Shown: positions 31,152 through 42,921 of the stretch, piece after piece
How the letters are laid out: every line of letters starts with the position of its first letter
Position numbering within the stretch: position 1 is the stretch's first letter
Assembly (NCBI RefSeq): GCF_035222375.1
Contig: NC_085888.1
Location: forward strand, 3,472,001 to 3,536,000
Direction of reading: 5' to 3'
Length of the DNA stretch: 64,000 bases
Source of the DNA: Podospora pseudocomata
Lineage: Eukaryota > Ascomycota > Sordariomycetes > Sordariales > Podosporaceae
Translations under genes and position numbers: made by a program
The notes under the pieces: generated by a model
Seen by the model: only the letters and a program-made list of their open reading frames with translations
Database searches by the model: none
What the model was told of the DNA's origin: nothing

Positions 31152-34100
31152 CTAAAATGTGGGCGCGACTCTGAGGGGCATCCTATCTCCTCCCTGACTT
31201 CCTAACCTGAATGACCGAAGCGAGGTCGTGGAGAGTCTGGGTGCGTGCGCTGGTGGCCGCGACTGCGAAACCGACCGCACGCTCATGCTGCGGCCGACGC
31301 GGGTTCCTGTGCTTCCTACCGAGCCCGCCGGCGAGGGCGGGACGGACCGACCACGAGACCGAACATTTAGTTTGCCCATCATGGCCGTCATGGCCGTTGC
31401 GCCGTCGAGCGGTGGAGTAGGGGGTGATCTTATGGGATGAGGCGCCATGATGCCAAAGGCACCGTGCACCATGTGGCCGGCGGCAGAACCAGACACTTGT
31501 GATGTTCTAGAGTTCAGTGGTCTGCCGTTGTAGGACGCCATCATGCGCTCCAGCGACGTGGCGCGAGACGTGTTCCTCATGGGAGGTGACCGTGTGGAAA
31601 TCATGGATGGCGGGGTGGGTGGTCGATGCTGTTGCTCCATGGCGGCTTGGATCTGCTCAAAGGTCAATGAGGATGGCAGCTTGCTCAGCCGGCGGATGGA
31701 CCTCATGTTGGCATCGATGAAGCTGGACATGGCTTTGACTGCCGTGTTGTTTTCGTGCGTCGCCATGGCGCTCGTTTCTGGAGCCGTGCTCGCCCTGGCG
31801 AGGTGCATTGCATTCAGTGTTTGTGGCGTTGGGCTGGCCTTCGGAGCGCCGCGGATGCTCGCCTGGATTCTGTTCATGACATTGTCAAAGTCAACGCCCA
31901 GCTTCTGCTGCTGGGCTGACATGTATGCCGGTGCAGCACCAAGCACAGTCTCTTGGGTCAGGACAAAGAAAGACCCATCCCGAATTCTCTGCCTCACCAG
32001 ATTCCAGCGAGTTCTTGCCGGGTTACGCTCGAGCACGGGGTTGTACACGCTGTGCTTGGCGAGCTTTGCGTAAAACACCTCCAATCTCCTGGCCATGCGC
32101 TCCAGGGCCTGCATGAGAAAAGTCGCCAGCACCATCAAGCGCTGGTCGTCGTCTTCGGCCTCCATAACCATGACGCTGTCAAAGGCGTCCATGCCGTGAC
32201 ATGCTTCCTCGCGAATATCCTCCAGCAACTCGATGTCAAGCTCAACGCTCTTGGCGGCGTAGTTGAAGATGCCACGCTCAGCAAACCTGATGTTGCCACT
32301 GCTCTGGCCGACAAACTGACCGACCAGAGCGACTTCCTGAGATGTTGCAATGGCGTCCGGAGATGTCTTTGCGCGCGCAATGATTCCCAGCACGTCGGGC
32401 AGCCGCACGTCGGATCCAGCACCAGCGCTATCAGCAAGGGTGAAGGACAGCTTAAGCACGAGTTCCTGAAGCTTGGGGCCAAACAGCGCAGAGAAACCTC
32501 CCTGCAGCAGACGAGACTGGTAGTCATAAAACACCCTAACCATTCCCACGGCCTTGGGACGCGTCCAAACGTCCTCAGATTCCCGGAGGTACCCATCCCT
32601 AGCGCTATCCACATCACCAGCGCCGATAATGTCATACATCTCAAACTGGTGAGCAACCAGGGTCTCAACAGTTGTGCGCAGGTAAGCAGCCCAAAGATCA
32701 TACAAATCTCCAAGTTCCAGGACCCCGTGGAAGTCTGGCTTTGGTGTGAGCTGGCCAACAAAGTACTTCGTTAACAGGCTGTTGACCTCGGGGTTGTTGG
32801 TGTGAGCAAGGTTGTCAAACGTCTTGGAGCAGTCAACTCCGGCGTTGGACTTGATGATCAAGGTGCCACCAGGATGCATGGGGCAAAAGTCTGTCACGTC
32901 GTAGACACTGCCGTGCACCCCAATCCACATGCGGCTGTCGGGTCGATGGCCGGTGTGACGGGCCAGCTGCGAGAGAGGAATGGTGGGGAGGTTGCACGGC
33001 AAGGGCTTGGGGGTCATGAAGACATCCAACATGAAGCGCCGCTCGGCAAAAGCCTTGTTGATGATGGTGTCGGCAGCCTCCATGGTCGAGGTGCAGTAGT
33101 TGTAAAGAGCCTGGCGTATCCCCTTCATTACCGTGTCAAAAACAGCCACCGAGCCGCAGACATAAAGATAGCCACCAAGGCCGCCCTGCTTTTTCGACAT
33201 GACCAACTCCGAGATGGTGGCACCCTGCTCCACTATGAGGGCATCAATATACCGTGGTGGCATCTCCTTCTCGACCAACTCGCGCGAGTGTCGGTCGTAA
33301 ACCAGGCCACGGCTATCCCGGGAGAATGCAAGATGGACTTCCATCAGGCCGGCCTCGACGTAATCACGCAGCTCCTCTTCATACGCAAATTTCTCTCGAG
33401 ACTGAACTCCCAGATACAAGAGGTCTCGACCAGCCGCGTTGCTGTGGGAGGCCAGGCGGGCCTGCCAAAAGCTTCGCATCGGCGCGATACCGGAGCCACC
33501 AGCGAAGAGGCAAACCGGCGCCGCCCGGTCGATTGGCAACTGGAAGTTGAGCGGTCGGCTGACCCCAATGAGCACATCCTCCTCATCCTCGATGAGCTCA
33601 TCACTGGAACCCACAAACGGATTAAGAAAGCCACTGCTAACACCTGCGCATGCAATCTTCTCTTCTCCCGCGAATGTCGAGCATAGGTTGTACTCAGCCC
33701 GGGAGATGGTCAACTCAACCACCGAAGGGAGAAGCTCCTGAGAGTAATTGGAGATGGAATATGTCCTGGGGACTTCCACTGCGATGAGATCACAGAGCCA
33801 CGACAAGTCCCCGGTGAGGTCAAAAGCACGATCCCAGATGTGCGGGTTGGTCTCACTCACAGCGGCTTGAAGCAGGTCGCCGAGAGAGCCCTTGACCGGC
33901 CACTCAGTTGTCGCCAGAACCTGAAGCACTGTGTTGGATGAGGCACGCAGCATGTCATGGACCTTGAGGGCGAGCTCCTTAGTGATGGGCGCTAGATGGC
34001 CACGCCTCAGGATATCCTTGACTGTGAGGTGTGATGTGGAGGTATGTGAAACGGCGCCCAGGTGCTGCGCGAACCGCTGCCACTGGGTGTTGGGCGTGAT

Positions 34101-36153
34101 CCGGTATTCGAGGTAGTCCCCCAGCCCCAGGGCTGCAGCAACTTTGGCACACTCGGCCCAGCTATTCAGCGGCATGACAGCCAGGCGATCACCTGGTTGG
34201 AAGGTGATTCCAGTGTTGTGTAGATCCATGGTAACCATGGCGATGGACCGGTTGGGGTCGTTGTCAACAAAGGACCGGCTCAAGATCCGGGACTTGTACC
34301 GACACTCCTCAAAAGTCCCGCGCATCTCATGGGGTTCGATGGTGATCTTGCCACGGAATGGCTCGAGGCGCTCTTTCATCGCCGCTGAGAATTGCTTGTG
34401 CGTCTCCTCCCACGGCTTGTCGTTGGAATCAGGGGCGCCCGACAGACCATTTGTCTCTGTCCTCCCTGTCTTGCTTGCAATCTCGAGAATGCCAAAGACT
34501 TTGTACCGGCTGTGATGGACACGTTAGGTACTCCTTTATCTACTGCCGACCTTGTCTTCCAGAAAGTGCAAAGTAACTCACTGTGTGCCCATGAACCCCC
34601 TTTCACCCACATACGCCTCGATGATACCATCAAGGACACCCATGAGCCTTGGATCGCCCGACTGTTTAACAAATTCGGGGATGCGGTAGTGGTATTCGAT
34701 GGCGGCAATAAAGGCCCGAAGATTGGAGGGAAGCCATGCACGAAGATGCAGACCCTCCTTGCCGAGAAAAGAGTCGTAACTGGTGCGGCCCAAGAACGCA
34801 TCCATGACGAGAAAAGGGGGGAACTGAAGACCGGATGAAGCAGGGCAACGTTTGCTCAGAGGCGCTGAGAACTTGCCCCAGCGAACCCATTGGTGGCCTG
34901 GAACGTAGTTTTCACCCGAGTTGGGATTCGTGTTGATGGTGTGAAAGGCATTGGGCATGCGTTCGAGGATTTCCTTGAGTCGTATCAGCTCTCGAAGGAG
35001 GCCCTCGACATTGCGGTTCATGACGTGTTCCTGGCAGGCTGCTATGGCATCGGGGCCATGTTGGAATGATGCCGACGTATCGGCACAGCCCTTCTGGAAG
35101 GCAATCTCTGTCCTCTCGCCAAAGACAGGCCATCGCATGTCCATGTTGTCGAATCTTCCCACGTATGGGTATGTGGCGGTCTTGTCACGCAACTTCATGT
35201 TGAACTGTGGACGGATGTGCTGTTAGCAAGACTCAAAGATCAAAACAGAAAGAAGAGAAATATAACACCCGGCCCACTTACGGATGATTGGTCAAAGAAG
35301 GTGAGATGGGGGATGGATCGACCGAGGCGCCTTGAAACCTGCCAGTATGGTAGCGCAATGCTTCGCGGAATTCCAACCAGCTCTTCTCCCAGATCGTCTC
35401 CCATTTCGCACTTGGGCCGCCATTTCGTAGGATTGACCGTTACTCCCTCGTTGCCGTCGTTGTTATCCTCGTATCGATAGATGGAGCACAGCATACCGAG
35501 AGCTACCACCGCTGCCCACAATGCCCTGTCTGGAATGACTTCTGATGTTCCCTCAACGATGGGGAGGGCGGCAACAGATTCCCGGACACGACCCCTGGCC
35601 ACACATCCCGGCATTCGTTCACACAAATCTGACCATATCCGTCCCGGTGAGTTGGCGAGAGCACCAGGAGACTCGTCGTAATCTGGTGGACAAAACCCGT
35701 GCTCGACGCTGAGGTACCCATCTTTCCAGCCAGTCCTTGGTCCAATCTCCTCAGCTCTGATCATTACTTGACGCGCAGGGGCCCCTAGTGCAACAGCCAA
35801 AAGATCCTGTTCGGCCACATTGAGTGTATCGATGTTCTTCATTCCACTGATCTCGTTGACTGTTGGAATATTGGCATACAGCACCTCGTTGATCGACTTG
35901 CGTTCCCTCATTCGCAGCCACTCTTCGGCATCCACTCCTCGGGGGATCTGTCTTGTGTCAGTCGACGTTATCCGACGATTATTTCCAGACTTCGGCTCAC
36001 ATCAAATGCTGCGTGAATGTCTCCCGGTTGGGTATAGCCAGAAAAGGAGCAGCCTCGAGGTCCCATGCGGCTGCTGGACCGGCTGCCAGCAACTGAACCA
36101 GCAGGACACTGGCCGCCGGCCACGCCAGACACCGGACATGATTGCATAGACAT
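31152..36153 (-). CDS. Fusion: indoleamine-dioxygenase-like domain, FAD/NAD(P)H reductase, cytochrome b5, C-terminal helical/disordered region
   Basis: Exons 36001-36153, 35282-35947, 34582-35204 and 31152-34509 join in phase to 1,599 residues; introns are 53, 77 and 72 nt. The first exon (from 36153) is the least certain. Domain 1, about residues 60-500, follows the IDO/PrnB superfamily: IPRSIALPYWQVSRRL, FDNMDMRWPVFGERTE, LKEILERMPNAFHTIN, SSGLQFPPFLVMDAFLG and LRAWLPSNLRAFI. Domain 2, about 525-960, is a CPR-type FAD/NAD(P)H module without an FMN domain: FQPGDRLAVMPL, VPRTYSISNYS, CLFAGGSGIAPMRSFWQ and GYLYVCGSVAVFD. Domain 3, about 990-1070, is cytochrome b5 with MHPGG and AHT supplying the two haem histidines. 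The last 500 residues are helical, then Ser/Pro-rich. At the IDO proximal-His position there is Leu (codon 34719-34721). It probably forms an internal electron chain from NAD(P)H to the first domain (inference). Confidence 0.85.
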
Positions 36154-37227
36154 TATGTGGTATGTAAACAAAGGCTGGAACAAAACACGCCAAATAGCAA
36201 AAGCCACTGTTGAACAAGGTAGATATTAGACAAGAAGGGGTATCAAAAAAGGGGCCTCCAGGGCGATGAGAAGTAAACACAGCCAAAGAGGCAAGCTGCA
36301 AAGCACAGCGGCTGGATCAACAACAGCAAAGAACGTGTCGGTAGAGTGACAGCATCACAGTGGGTGGATCAAAGAGAAAGTTTGGGAGGTCCGGCCAGAG
36401 GTTATACTGAGCGCCAAGCCCCGATGTTCCCCCTCAGAGTGACACCAAAGGAAACGGCGGGCGGGCAAATCCAGGATCAGCTGCGTCCAGGCGGCGGCAG
36501 ACGAGGGGGGGAGACTTGGATGAGCCCATCTCGAAACGGATCGACGCGTCTTGGCTGTCGTCCCATGTGCTGGAGATTGTATGTATGGGGTCGGAGGGGC
36601 CAAAATTAGACCTCTCTTTTTCCATCTGCCAGGCAAAGATGGCGTGAACTGGGCGTGAAGTTGTCGTGGTGTTTCAGGTCCCAGCCCTGGTCGCTGGTTG
36701 TTTAAGCTTGTCTGTGTGCGACGGGGGATTATTAGGTAATATCCGCTCCTCCATCCAATCAACATCGGACCGTTCCTGAGAGTGGGACGCAAGACAGGGG
36801 CTGGCTGCGACGCTGGCCTGGTGCCAAGCTCTTGGACCTGCAGCCGAATGCCTCCAGATGCCGCCGAAAATTCCAGGGAGAGTCCCAGATGTGAAAACGC
36901 ATCTCAAACCATCAGGAGGACGCCCACATCCCGAACTTGCAAGCTTTGGTCTTTGTGGAAAGGGGCCGCTTACATATCTGATTCTAACACAGTAACTGTC
37001 AAAAGACTTTCAGACTTCTGTGCCTCGCCAAGTCTCTGAAACGCCGTGTTTACCTTCACCTAACCATGACCGCAATGCTGCTGTGACACGATTCAGGCGC
37101 TATAAGAACAGCGTAGCAAGTCCATGCAGAGGCTGGCAAGAGACATAAAGTCTGACTAGTTCGTTCGTGTTTCCTTTCGTCGTATCTGATTCCACATACC
37201 TACCCTAGGCGCCTACTACCAGGGTGG
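36154..37227. other. Intergenic, 1.07 kb
   Basis: 5' flank of the fusion gene and 3' flank of the F-box-like gene. Overlapping frames at 36346-36792 are not supported by domains or splice sites. Confidence 0.4.
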
Positions 37228-38797
37228 CTACCAAGCCAAATGTCCCGGATCCATGTTTTCTTCAGGAAGACAATCAAATGACTTCAAGGGAGAAGCCGTG
37301 TCGAAGTCTAAGTCCCTCCCCAACCCCCATGCGTCTAATGGATCCACGGGGAGCAGCTGCATGTTCATGTCATAACGACTGGGCGAAAGGGCATCTTCGG
37401 CGATCTTGTTGGCGCTGATGATCTGGTTGATCTGGTCGTCGTCCCATGGTTGACCTGGGTCGAAATTGCATCTTGTGCGTGATGTTGGCTTATTGATGTC
37501 GGCCAGCAGCTGAGGGAACCTAACAACATGCCAGCAATTTTCCGCAGTTTCCATCCGCATCCAGAGAGTGCACTTAGGATCGTTGAACCGACGTTCCTTT
37601 GCAACTTGCCAAGCAGCGTCTCGCTGAGCGGCTTCGCGAAACACGTCGTCTGACCGGTCCTGTGTTGGGCCGCCGTCGAGAACCAAGTTGAAGGCGTCAG
37701 ATATACCAGGATGTGAGGCTTCTGCCATCCATAACGCTACTTGCCTCGTGACATGGTTCGCCGGCAAGGCATCATGGTCCGTCGCGCCCCAGTTGAGCAG
37801 GCCAACCGTGAACCTGCTGAAAGGATCTAGAAATTGCCCGCTAGCCTCGCCCCAAGCTCTTGCTTGGAAGAGATTGTTCCAAAGACTAGCACGTCGCCCT
37901 ATTATGAGTCCTGGGCTTTCCAGGTAAAAAGGCAAAAGACCGCGTATAGGGCACTCGGGATGGGCCACCGATCTCTGTCCTCGTCAAGATGAATCCGGTG
38001 TATATGCTTTCTTGTGGTGGTAGGGAGGGAATTTAGGAAATAAACTACTGCGGCTGCTGCAGAAAATCTGAACCTGCCAGGGTGGTCCCGCCACATAGCT
38101 CTGAGAGCTGCTGAAGCCTCTCGTTTGCGTATGGGTAGACGGGCACCGATCCTATCAAGCTCGTCGTCGGTTGGAGTTCTCCACGGTTCCTTTATAACGT
38201 CAAGGTAGGCAGCCAGGCCGCCTCTCACATCCCATCGTCTCGTGTCATATTCGAAGTTTTCATGTTCGGTCGGCGTGCCGACATCGGCGCGACAGGCAGG
38301 TTCAGTGACAGCTTTGGCTATTAGCCGGGCCCTGAGGTCGCGCTGAACAGATGGAACCTGATCTCACCCACCCTATCAAAGCTCGGAAGACTGCTGTTTT
38401 TGTAATGGCAGAAGATGGCATGGATAAAGGATTGTGGACCAGCTACTTCTTGGACCACCTCTGCGGGCACAATCTGGGTCACCTTGTACCAACCGACATG
38501 GCTTCTGAATCGCGAGACAAAATAAGCCCAACGTGCAGCTCTGGTGCGAAGTTGTCGTGAGTAGTGTGTTGAAAATGCGATGGAGTGGAGGCTCAGCGCC
38601 AGCCCTCGCATCTCTTGGGCAATGAGCTTGCAGGTGTGCATCAAATCGAGCTCGATCGGCTGATTGTTTGCCTTTCTCACTTTGCCGGCTTCAAAGTCGT
38701 AAACATATCCATCTTCGGTGTCGTCGCAAAGATAGTCGCGGTAGATCTGATTGCGAAGCTCGCCTGGCAGCGAGAGGAGTAGTGCTGGAAATTGCAT
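37228..38797 (-). pseudogene. F-box-like conserved fungal gene with two apparent one-base frame breaks
   Basis: The N-terminus MQFPALLLSLPGELRNQIYR is the F-box-like opening common to a large family of fungal proteins. Three consecutive frames carry the rest. The first runs 38321-38797 up to EIRFHLFSA. The second runs from about 38330 (DLRARLIAKAVTEP) to IHLDEDRD near 37980. The third runs from there (SVAHPECPIRGLLPF) to the stop at 37228. Each change of frame needs one extra base and occurs inside conserved sequence, with no splice sites in reach. Nominal intact length is about 523 residues. Two independent breaks make a pseudogene the simplest reading; assembly errors are the alternative. 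The molecular role is unknown. Confidence 0.65.
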
Positions 38798-40422
38798 GTT
38801 GCTGGCAAAGATTTGATCCGGGGAAAAGATTGGCGTGAAAAATGGAAAGGAAACTCATATCCTATTATGACCAAGGAGCCCTTTTTGTGTGCTCTTGGAG
38901 ATGTTGTGTGGCAGGACCTCCGGAGAAGCTGGTGGGTTGTGGCATCGAGTTGTATTTCGGCCAGTGACTCAACACGCCGTGCAAGCGCTAATAGAACACC
39001 TGCTGGCGGTACTCCGTATTGAGCAGTACGCGTAGAAACATACTGACTATTCGATGCCCAGATGTTGCCGTTTAATATGATTTCCCGGCGCGAACTCTCA
39101 GCTTTTGACAGACGGCAGAATTTTAGAGAAACAGTGCCACTGACGTCGGCATCACGTGTCTGTCACATGAGTAAGCTGGTACCTTCAGGAGACTCTCCGG
39201 GAAGACTCATACGGGCATCCGAAAGTGGACACACGCTGGTCAAACCTTTTCTTAATAAGCGCCTTTCTCGATTTGACATTGTTCATATTGCGGTATAAAA
39301 CCCTTCCCACCTGTCAAGATCAGTTCTAACATCTTGCTGTCCGGTCTCACAGATGCCAGACTCATCGCGGTCGGTACAACTACCTTCTCGGATGAGTGTG
39401 GTTTGGTGTGTTACATCCAAGTCTTGGTATTGGGTCGGTTCCGGTGGCACCTCGGCCATCGGGTCTCCATGTATCACCTATCTCACCTGGCCGGCTTCCC
39501 ATCAGGTATCACTTGACACCCCTCTGCAGTTGGACTGAAGTGCAGATGCGGTAAAATAAAGTACGGTCTGTGCTCTGATCGTACCTGACATCCACCAACA
39601 CCCCAGATCACTGGTACCCTTGGCGATACCCAGCTGCAACAAGTTGTAGGCATCAACAGCACCGTTACACATCCCATCAGTGTGAAGCTGCTTCATCTGG
39701 ATGACACGATCATTCATCCACAACCTGATGTCTCTTGTAGATTTTGCTCATGGAGAACGCGCCGGAGCCTGGAATTCAAGCACATGCCAAGAGGCCCGGT
39801 AGTTTGGGGCGCTAATTGCGATGCTTTAGCTCCCCCATTCCCGCGATAAATTGCGATCCACGATTCCATGAGGTATCCCACAGCTGGCAAGACACGGAAG
39901 AATTCCCTCGACGGCGCAGTCTTGTCGTGAAGAAGCCAGGCATGTGGCCATCTCAGACAAAACATCACGCCCCCGATGAATGCGGAATGCAGTGAGACGC
40001 GATGAAAAAGAAAAGAGAGCGCTGTGAGATTACATCATTGGTCAACACAGGAGGAGGGCGGGGACATGGGCCTGGTTCTAATACTGATCCTCAGTTGTCG
40101 ACACCTTTTTGGGCTAGCACCGACATTGCTTGGCACCCGCCACACCGTGGCCAGCCCTCTTGGTCGCCTTGGTTCCCTTGGTTCCCCTCCCGCGGGAAGA
40201 AGCCGCTCACTCGTAAAATGTCTGCTGCAGGGGGGGCAGAAGAAAAGTGAAGCTGTATAAACCACTGCTGATCTCCCTCCCCCTCCTCGGTCTGGCTTCT
40301 GGGTCTGCAAGAGACAGGACCGGTCTCATCACATCCTCGTTGATGCGGGACAAAGCATCATCATAGTCTCTCGTTTATTATATTACATTTTTGTAATTCC
40401 TTAATTTTCAGCCTTTATCACG
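38798..40422. other. Intergenic, 1.6 kb, possibly one unresolved small gene
   Basis: Minus-strand frames at 39714-39968, 39502-39723 and 39283-39477 have fairly protein-like composition (for example MKQLHTDGMCNGAVDAYNLL) and a possible intron at 39592-39530 (GTACGA...TTCAG). However, the pieces do not join in phase and have no signal peptide or known domain, so I do not call a gene. TATAAA-type sequence at 40253-40259 may serve the GH55 gene. Confidence 0.4.
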
Positions 40423-42921
40423 ATGCGTTTCCCGTCGCTCTTGACGCTTTCCGTCCTCTTCCTTGGGGCAACGGCCTTGCCCCTGAGTGACGCTGACGCT
40501 GACGCTCTCGACGCCGAGATCCATGAGCTGCTCAAGCGTGAAACGGCCGAGAAGAGCAACTACCAGTTCAAGAGCCGACATGGACCAGGACCCAAGCCGC
40601 CACTGCCGCCACTGCCTCCGACTCCTCCGGTGACCTGCGATGACTTTTGGTTGGCGAGAATTGACCACGAAGGCGTGGCCCCGTATGCCCCAACGGCGGG
40701 CTATCAAGTCTGGCGCAATGTGAAGGACTTTGGTGCAGTTGGCGATGGTATTGCTGATGACACCGCTGCCATCAACGAGGCCATCAGTTCCCAAGGCCGG
40801 TGCGGTCCAGGTTGCACTGGCAGCACCATCACTCCCGGCCTCATCTACTTCCCTCCCGGCACGTATAGGGTGACCGCACCCATCATCGACTTCTACTACA
40901 CCCAGCTGATCGGAAATCCGGGATGCCCTCCCGTCATCAAGGCTGACTTCAACTTTGTTGGTCGCTGGGTTCTTGATACCAATCCATACCAGGATGGCGG
41001 TGTCCTCGCATGGGGCGCCACCAACGTGTTCTGGCGCCAGGTCGCTCACTTTGTTTTCGACTTGACAGATGTTGCCTTCGACACCGAGATTGCCGCCATT
41101 CACTGGCCCAGTTCGCAGGCCACCTCTCTTTCCAACGTCGAGTTCCGCCTTTCCGAGGCGCCAGGTACCCGTCACCAAGGTCTTTTTATCGAGGAGGGTT
41201 CTGGCGGCTATATTGGCGATCTCGTCTTCTACGGTGGTAACCAGGCCATGATTGTTGGTAACCAGCAATTTACTTTCAAGAACATCGCCATCTACAACGC
41301 TCGGACTGCTATCGAGCACTTTTGGTCTTGGGGTTGGACTTATGTTGGAATCAGTATCACCAACTGTTCGACAGGATGGGATTTGACTTCGAACAACGGC
41401 ACCTCTGTCAATGTGGGCACCATCACCATCATTGACAGCAGCATCACCGACACGCCCATCGGCATCGCCTATGCCTGGCCCAACCCCAACCAGCCCAACG
41501 TTGGAAACACGTTGATTGTTGAGAACCTTGACTTGGAGAATGTTCCTGTGGCCGTCAGAGGCCCCTTTGGCACCGTTCTTCCTGGAACCACTTCCACCAC
41601 CACCAGCCTTACCATTCCCGCTTGGGGCCGCGGAAACAGCTACGACGAGAACAGCGGTCCCGTTTTCTTCCAGGGCACCTTCACTCCACCAACTCGTCCT
41701 TCTGCGCTGACAGCCCCCGGAGGAAGATACTTCACCGCTTCCAAGCCGTACTACGAGGATCAGCCTCTGTCTGCCTTCCTCACTGCTCGCGAATTTGGAG
41801 CCAAGGGTGATGGTTCCACCGACGACACCCGGGCTCTCAACCGTCTGTTTGAGGCAGCCGCGAAGAGAAGAAAGATTGCGTACATCAACGCCGGTATGTA
41901 CCGCGTGACCCGCACAGTGTTCATCCCACCTGGATCTCGCATCTTTGGTGACTCTTCTTTCCCTGTCATCCTGTCATCCGGCCGCTACTTTGAGAATCCA
42001 ACACGTCCCCAGCCAGTGGTCCAAGTCGGCAACCGCCGTGGACCGGAATCTGAAGGCCGCATCCAGTGGTCCAACACCATCGTTTCCACTCGCGGCAAGC
42101 AGCCCGGCGCCATCCTGATCGAGTACAACCTCGCCACCACCCGCGCGGGTCAGTACTCGGGCATGTGGGACGTCCACACCCGCATCGGTGGCTTCGCAGG
42201 CTCCGACCTCCAGCTCACCCAGTGCCCCAAGACGCCCGAGACCCCCATCACCAGCGCCAACCTCGACGTCGACTGCGTGGCCGCCTTCATGTCCATGCAC
42301 ATCACCCGCAATGCGGCGAACCTCTACCAGGAGAACAACTGGATCTGGGTCGCCGACCACGACATTGAAGAGCCGGCCAACAACCAGCAGATCACCGTCT
42401 ACGCCGGCCGCGGCCTCCTCGTCGAGGACACCCGCGGCCCGCTCTGGCTCGTCGCCTCGAGCGTGGAGCACCACCAGCTGTACGAATACCAGTTCTACAA
42501 AGCGTCCACCATCTTTGCCGGCCAGGTCCAGACCGAGACGGCCTACTACCAGCCCAACCCCGACGCCCGCCTCCCCTTCGCGCCTGACGCGCGCTACCAC
42601 GACCCGGAGCTGCTCACCCCCGGTGATTCCGGGTGGGGCGTCCGGGCGGTCGACACGACCGATCTGTTCATCTACGGCGCGGGCTTGTACAGCTTCTTTG
42701 ACAACTACGACGTCAACTGCTCGCAGGTGGGGACCGGGACGAGGTGCCAGCAGAGGATCTTGAGCCTGGAGCGGTCGAGGGCCACGATTTACAACCTCAA
42801 CACTGTGGGGACGGAGAACATGGTGACGATTGATGGGGTGGATCAGGCCAGCTATTTGGATAACTTGAATGGGTTCATCAGCAGTGTTGCTTTGGTAGAG
42901 ACGAGGGATTTGGTGGTTTAG
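40423..42921 (+). CDS. Secreted exo-beta-1,3-glucanase, glycoside hydrolase family 55
   Basis: Hydrolyses beta-1,3-glucan (laminarin, fungal wall glucan) outside the cell. Single exon, 832 residues; signal peptide MRFPSLLTLSVLFLGATA, then a propeptide ending at a KR site (ELLKRE). Two rib-like right-handed beta-helix (pectate-lyase-3-type) domains follow, typical of GH55. The first opens VWRNVKDFGAVGDGIADDT; the second opens LTAREFGAKGDGSTDDTRAL. A conserved WDVHTRIGG stretch and the segment SSVEHHQLYEYQFY follow; its Glu (residue 682) sits where GH55 enzymes have their catalytic acid (by-eye comparison with the Lam55A type). Length and domain order match the family. A long antisense frame (40408-41319) is a codon-bias shadow. 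Confidence 0.94.
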   Translation: MRFPSLLTLSVLFLGATALPLSDADADALDAEIHELLKRETAEKSNYQFKSRHGPGPKPPLPPLPPTPPVTCDDFWLARIDHEGVAPYAPTAGYQVWRNVKDFGAVGDGIADDTAAINEAISSQGRCGPGCTGSTITPGLIYFPPGTYRVTAPIIDFYYTQLIGNPGCPPVIKADFNFVGRWVLDTNPYQDGGVLAWGATNVFWRQVAHFVFDLTDVAFDTEIAAIHWPSSQATSLSNVEFRLSEAPGTRHQGLFIEEGSGGYIGDLVFYGGNQAMIVGNQQFTFKNIAIYNARTAIEHFWSWGWTYVGISITNCSTGWDLTSNNGTSVNVGTITIIDSSITDTPIGIAYAWPNPNQPNVGNTLIVENLDLENVPVAVRGPFGTVLPGTTSTTTSLTIPAWGRGNSYDENSGPVFFQGTFTPPTRPSALTAPGGRYFTASKPYYEDQPLSAFLTAREFGAKGDGSTDDTRALNRLFEAAAKRRKIAYINAGMYRVTRTVFIPPGSRIFGDSSFPVILSSGRYFENPTRPQPVVQVGNRRGPESEGRIQWSNTIVSTRGKQPGAILIEYNLATTRAGQYSGMWDVHTRIGGFAGSDLQLTQCPKTPETPITSANLDVDCVAAFMSMHITRNAANLYQENNWIWVADHDIEEPANNQQITVYAGRGLLVEDTRGPLWLVASSVEHHQLYEYQFYKASTIFAGQVQTETAYYQPNPDARLPFAPDARYHDPELLTPGDSGWGVRAVDTTDLFIYGAGLYSFFDNYDVNCSQVGTGTRCQQRILSLERSRATIYNLNTVGTENMVTIDGVDQASYLDNLNGFISSVALVETRDLVV

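Noticed and set aside
32135-33686. Long plus and minus frames inside the fusion gene
   Set aside because: They overlap well-supported reductase and b5 coding sequence in other frames.
40408-41319. 303-codon minus-strand frame
   Set aside because: Antisense shadow of the GH55 glucanase.
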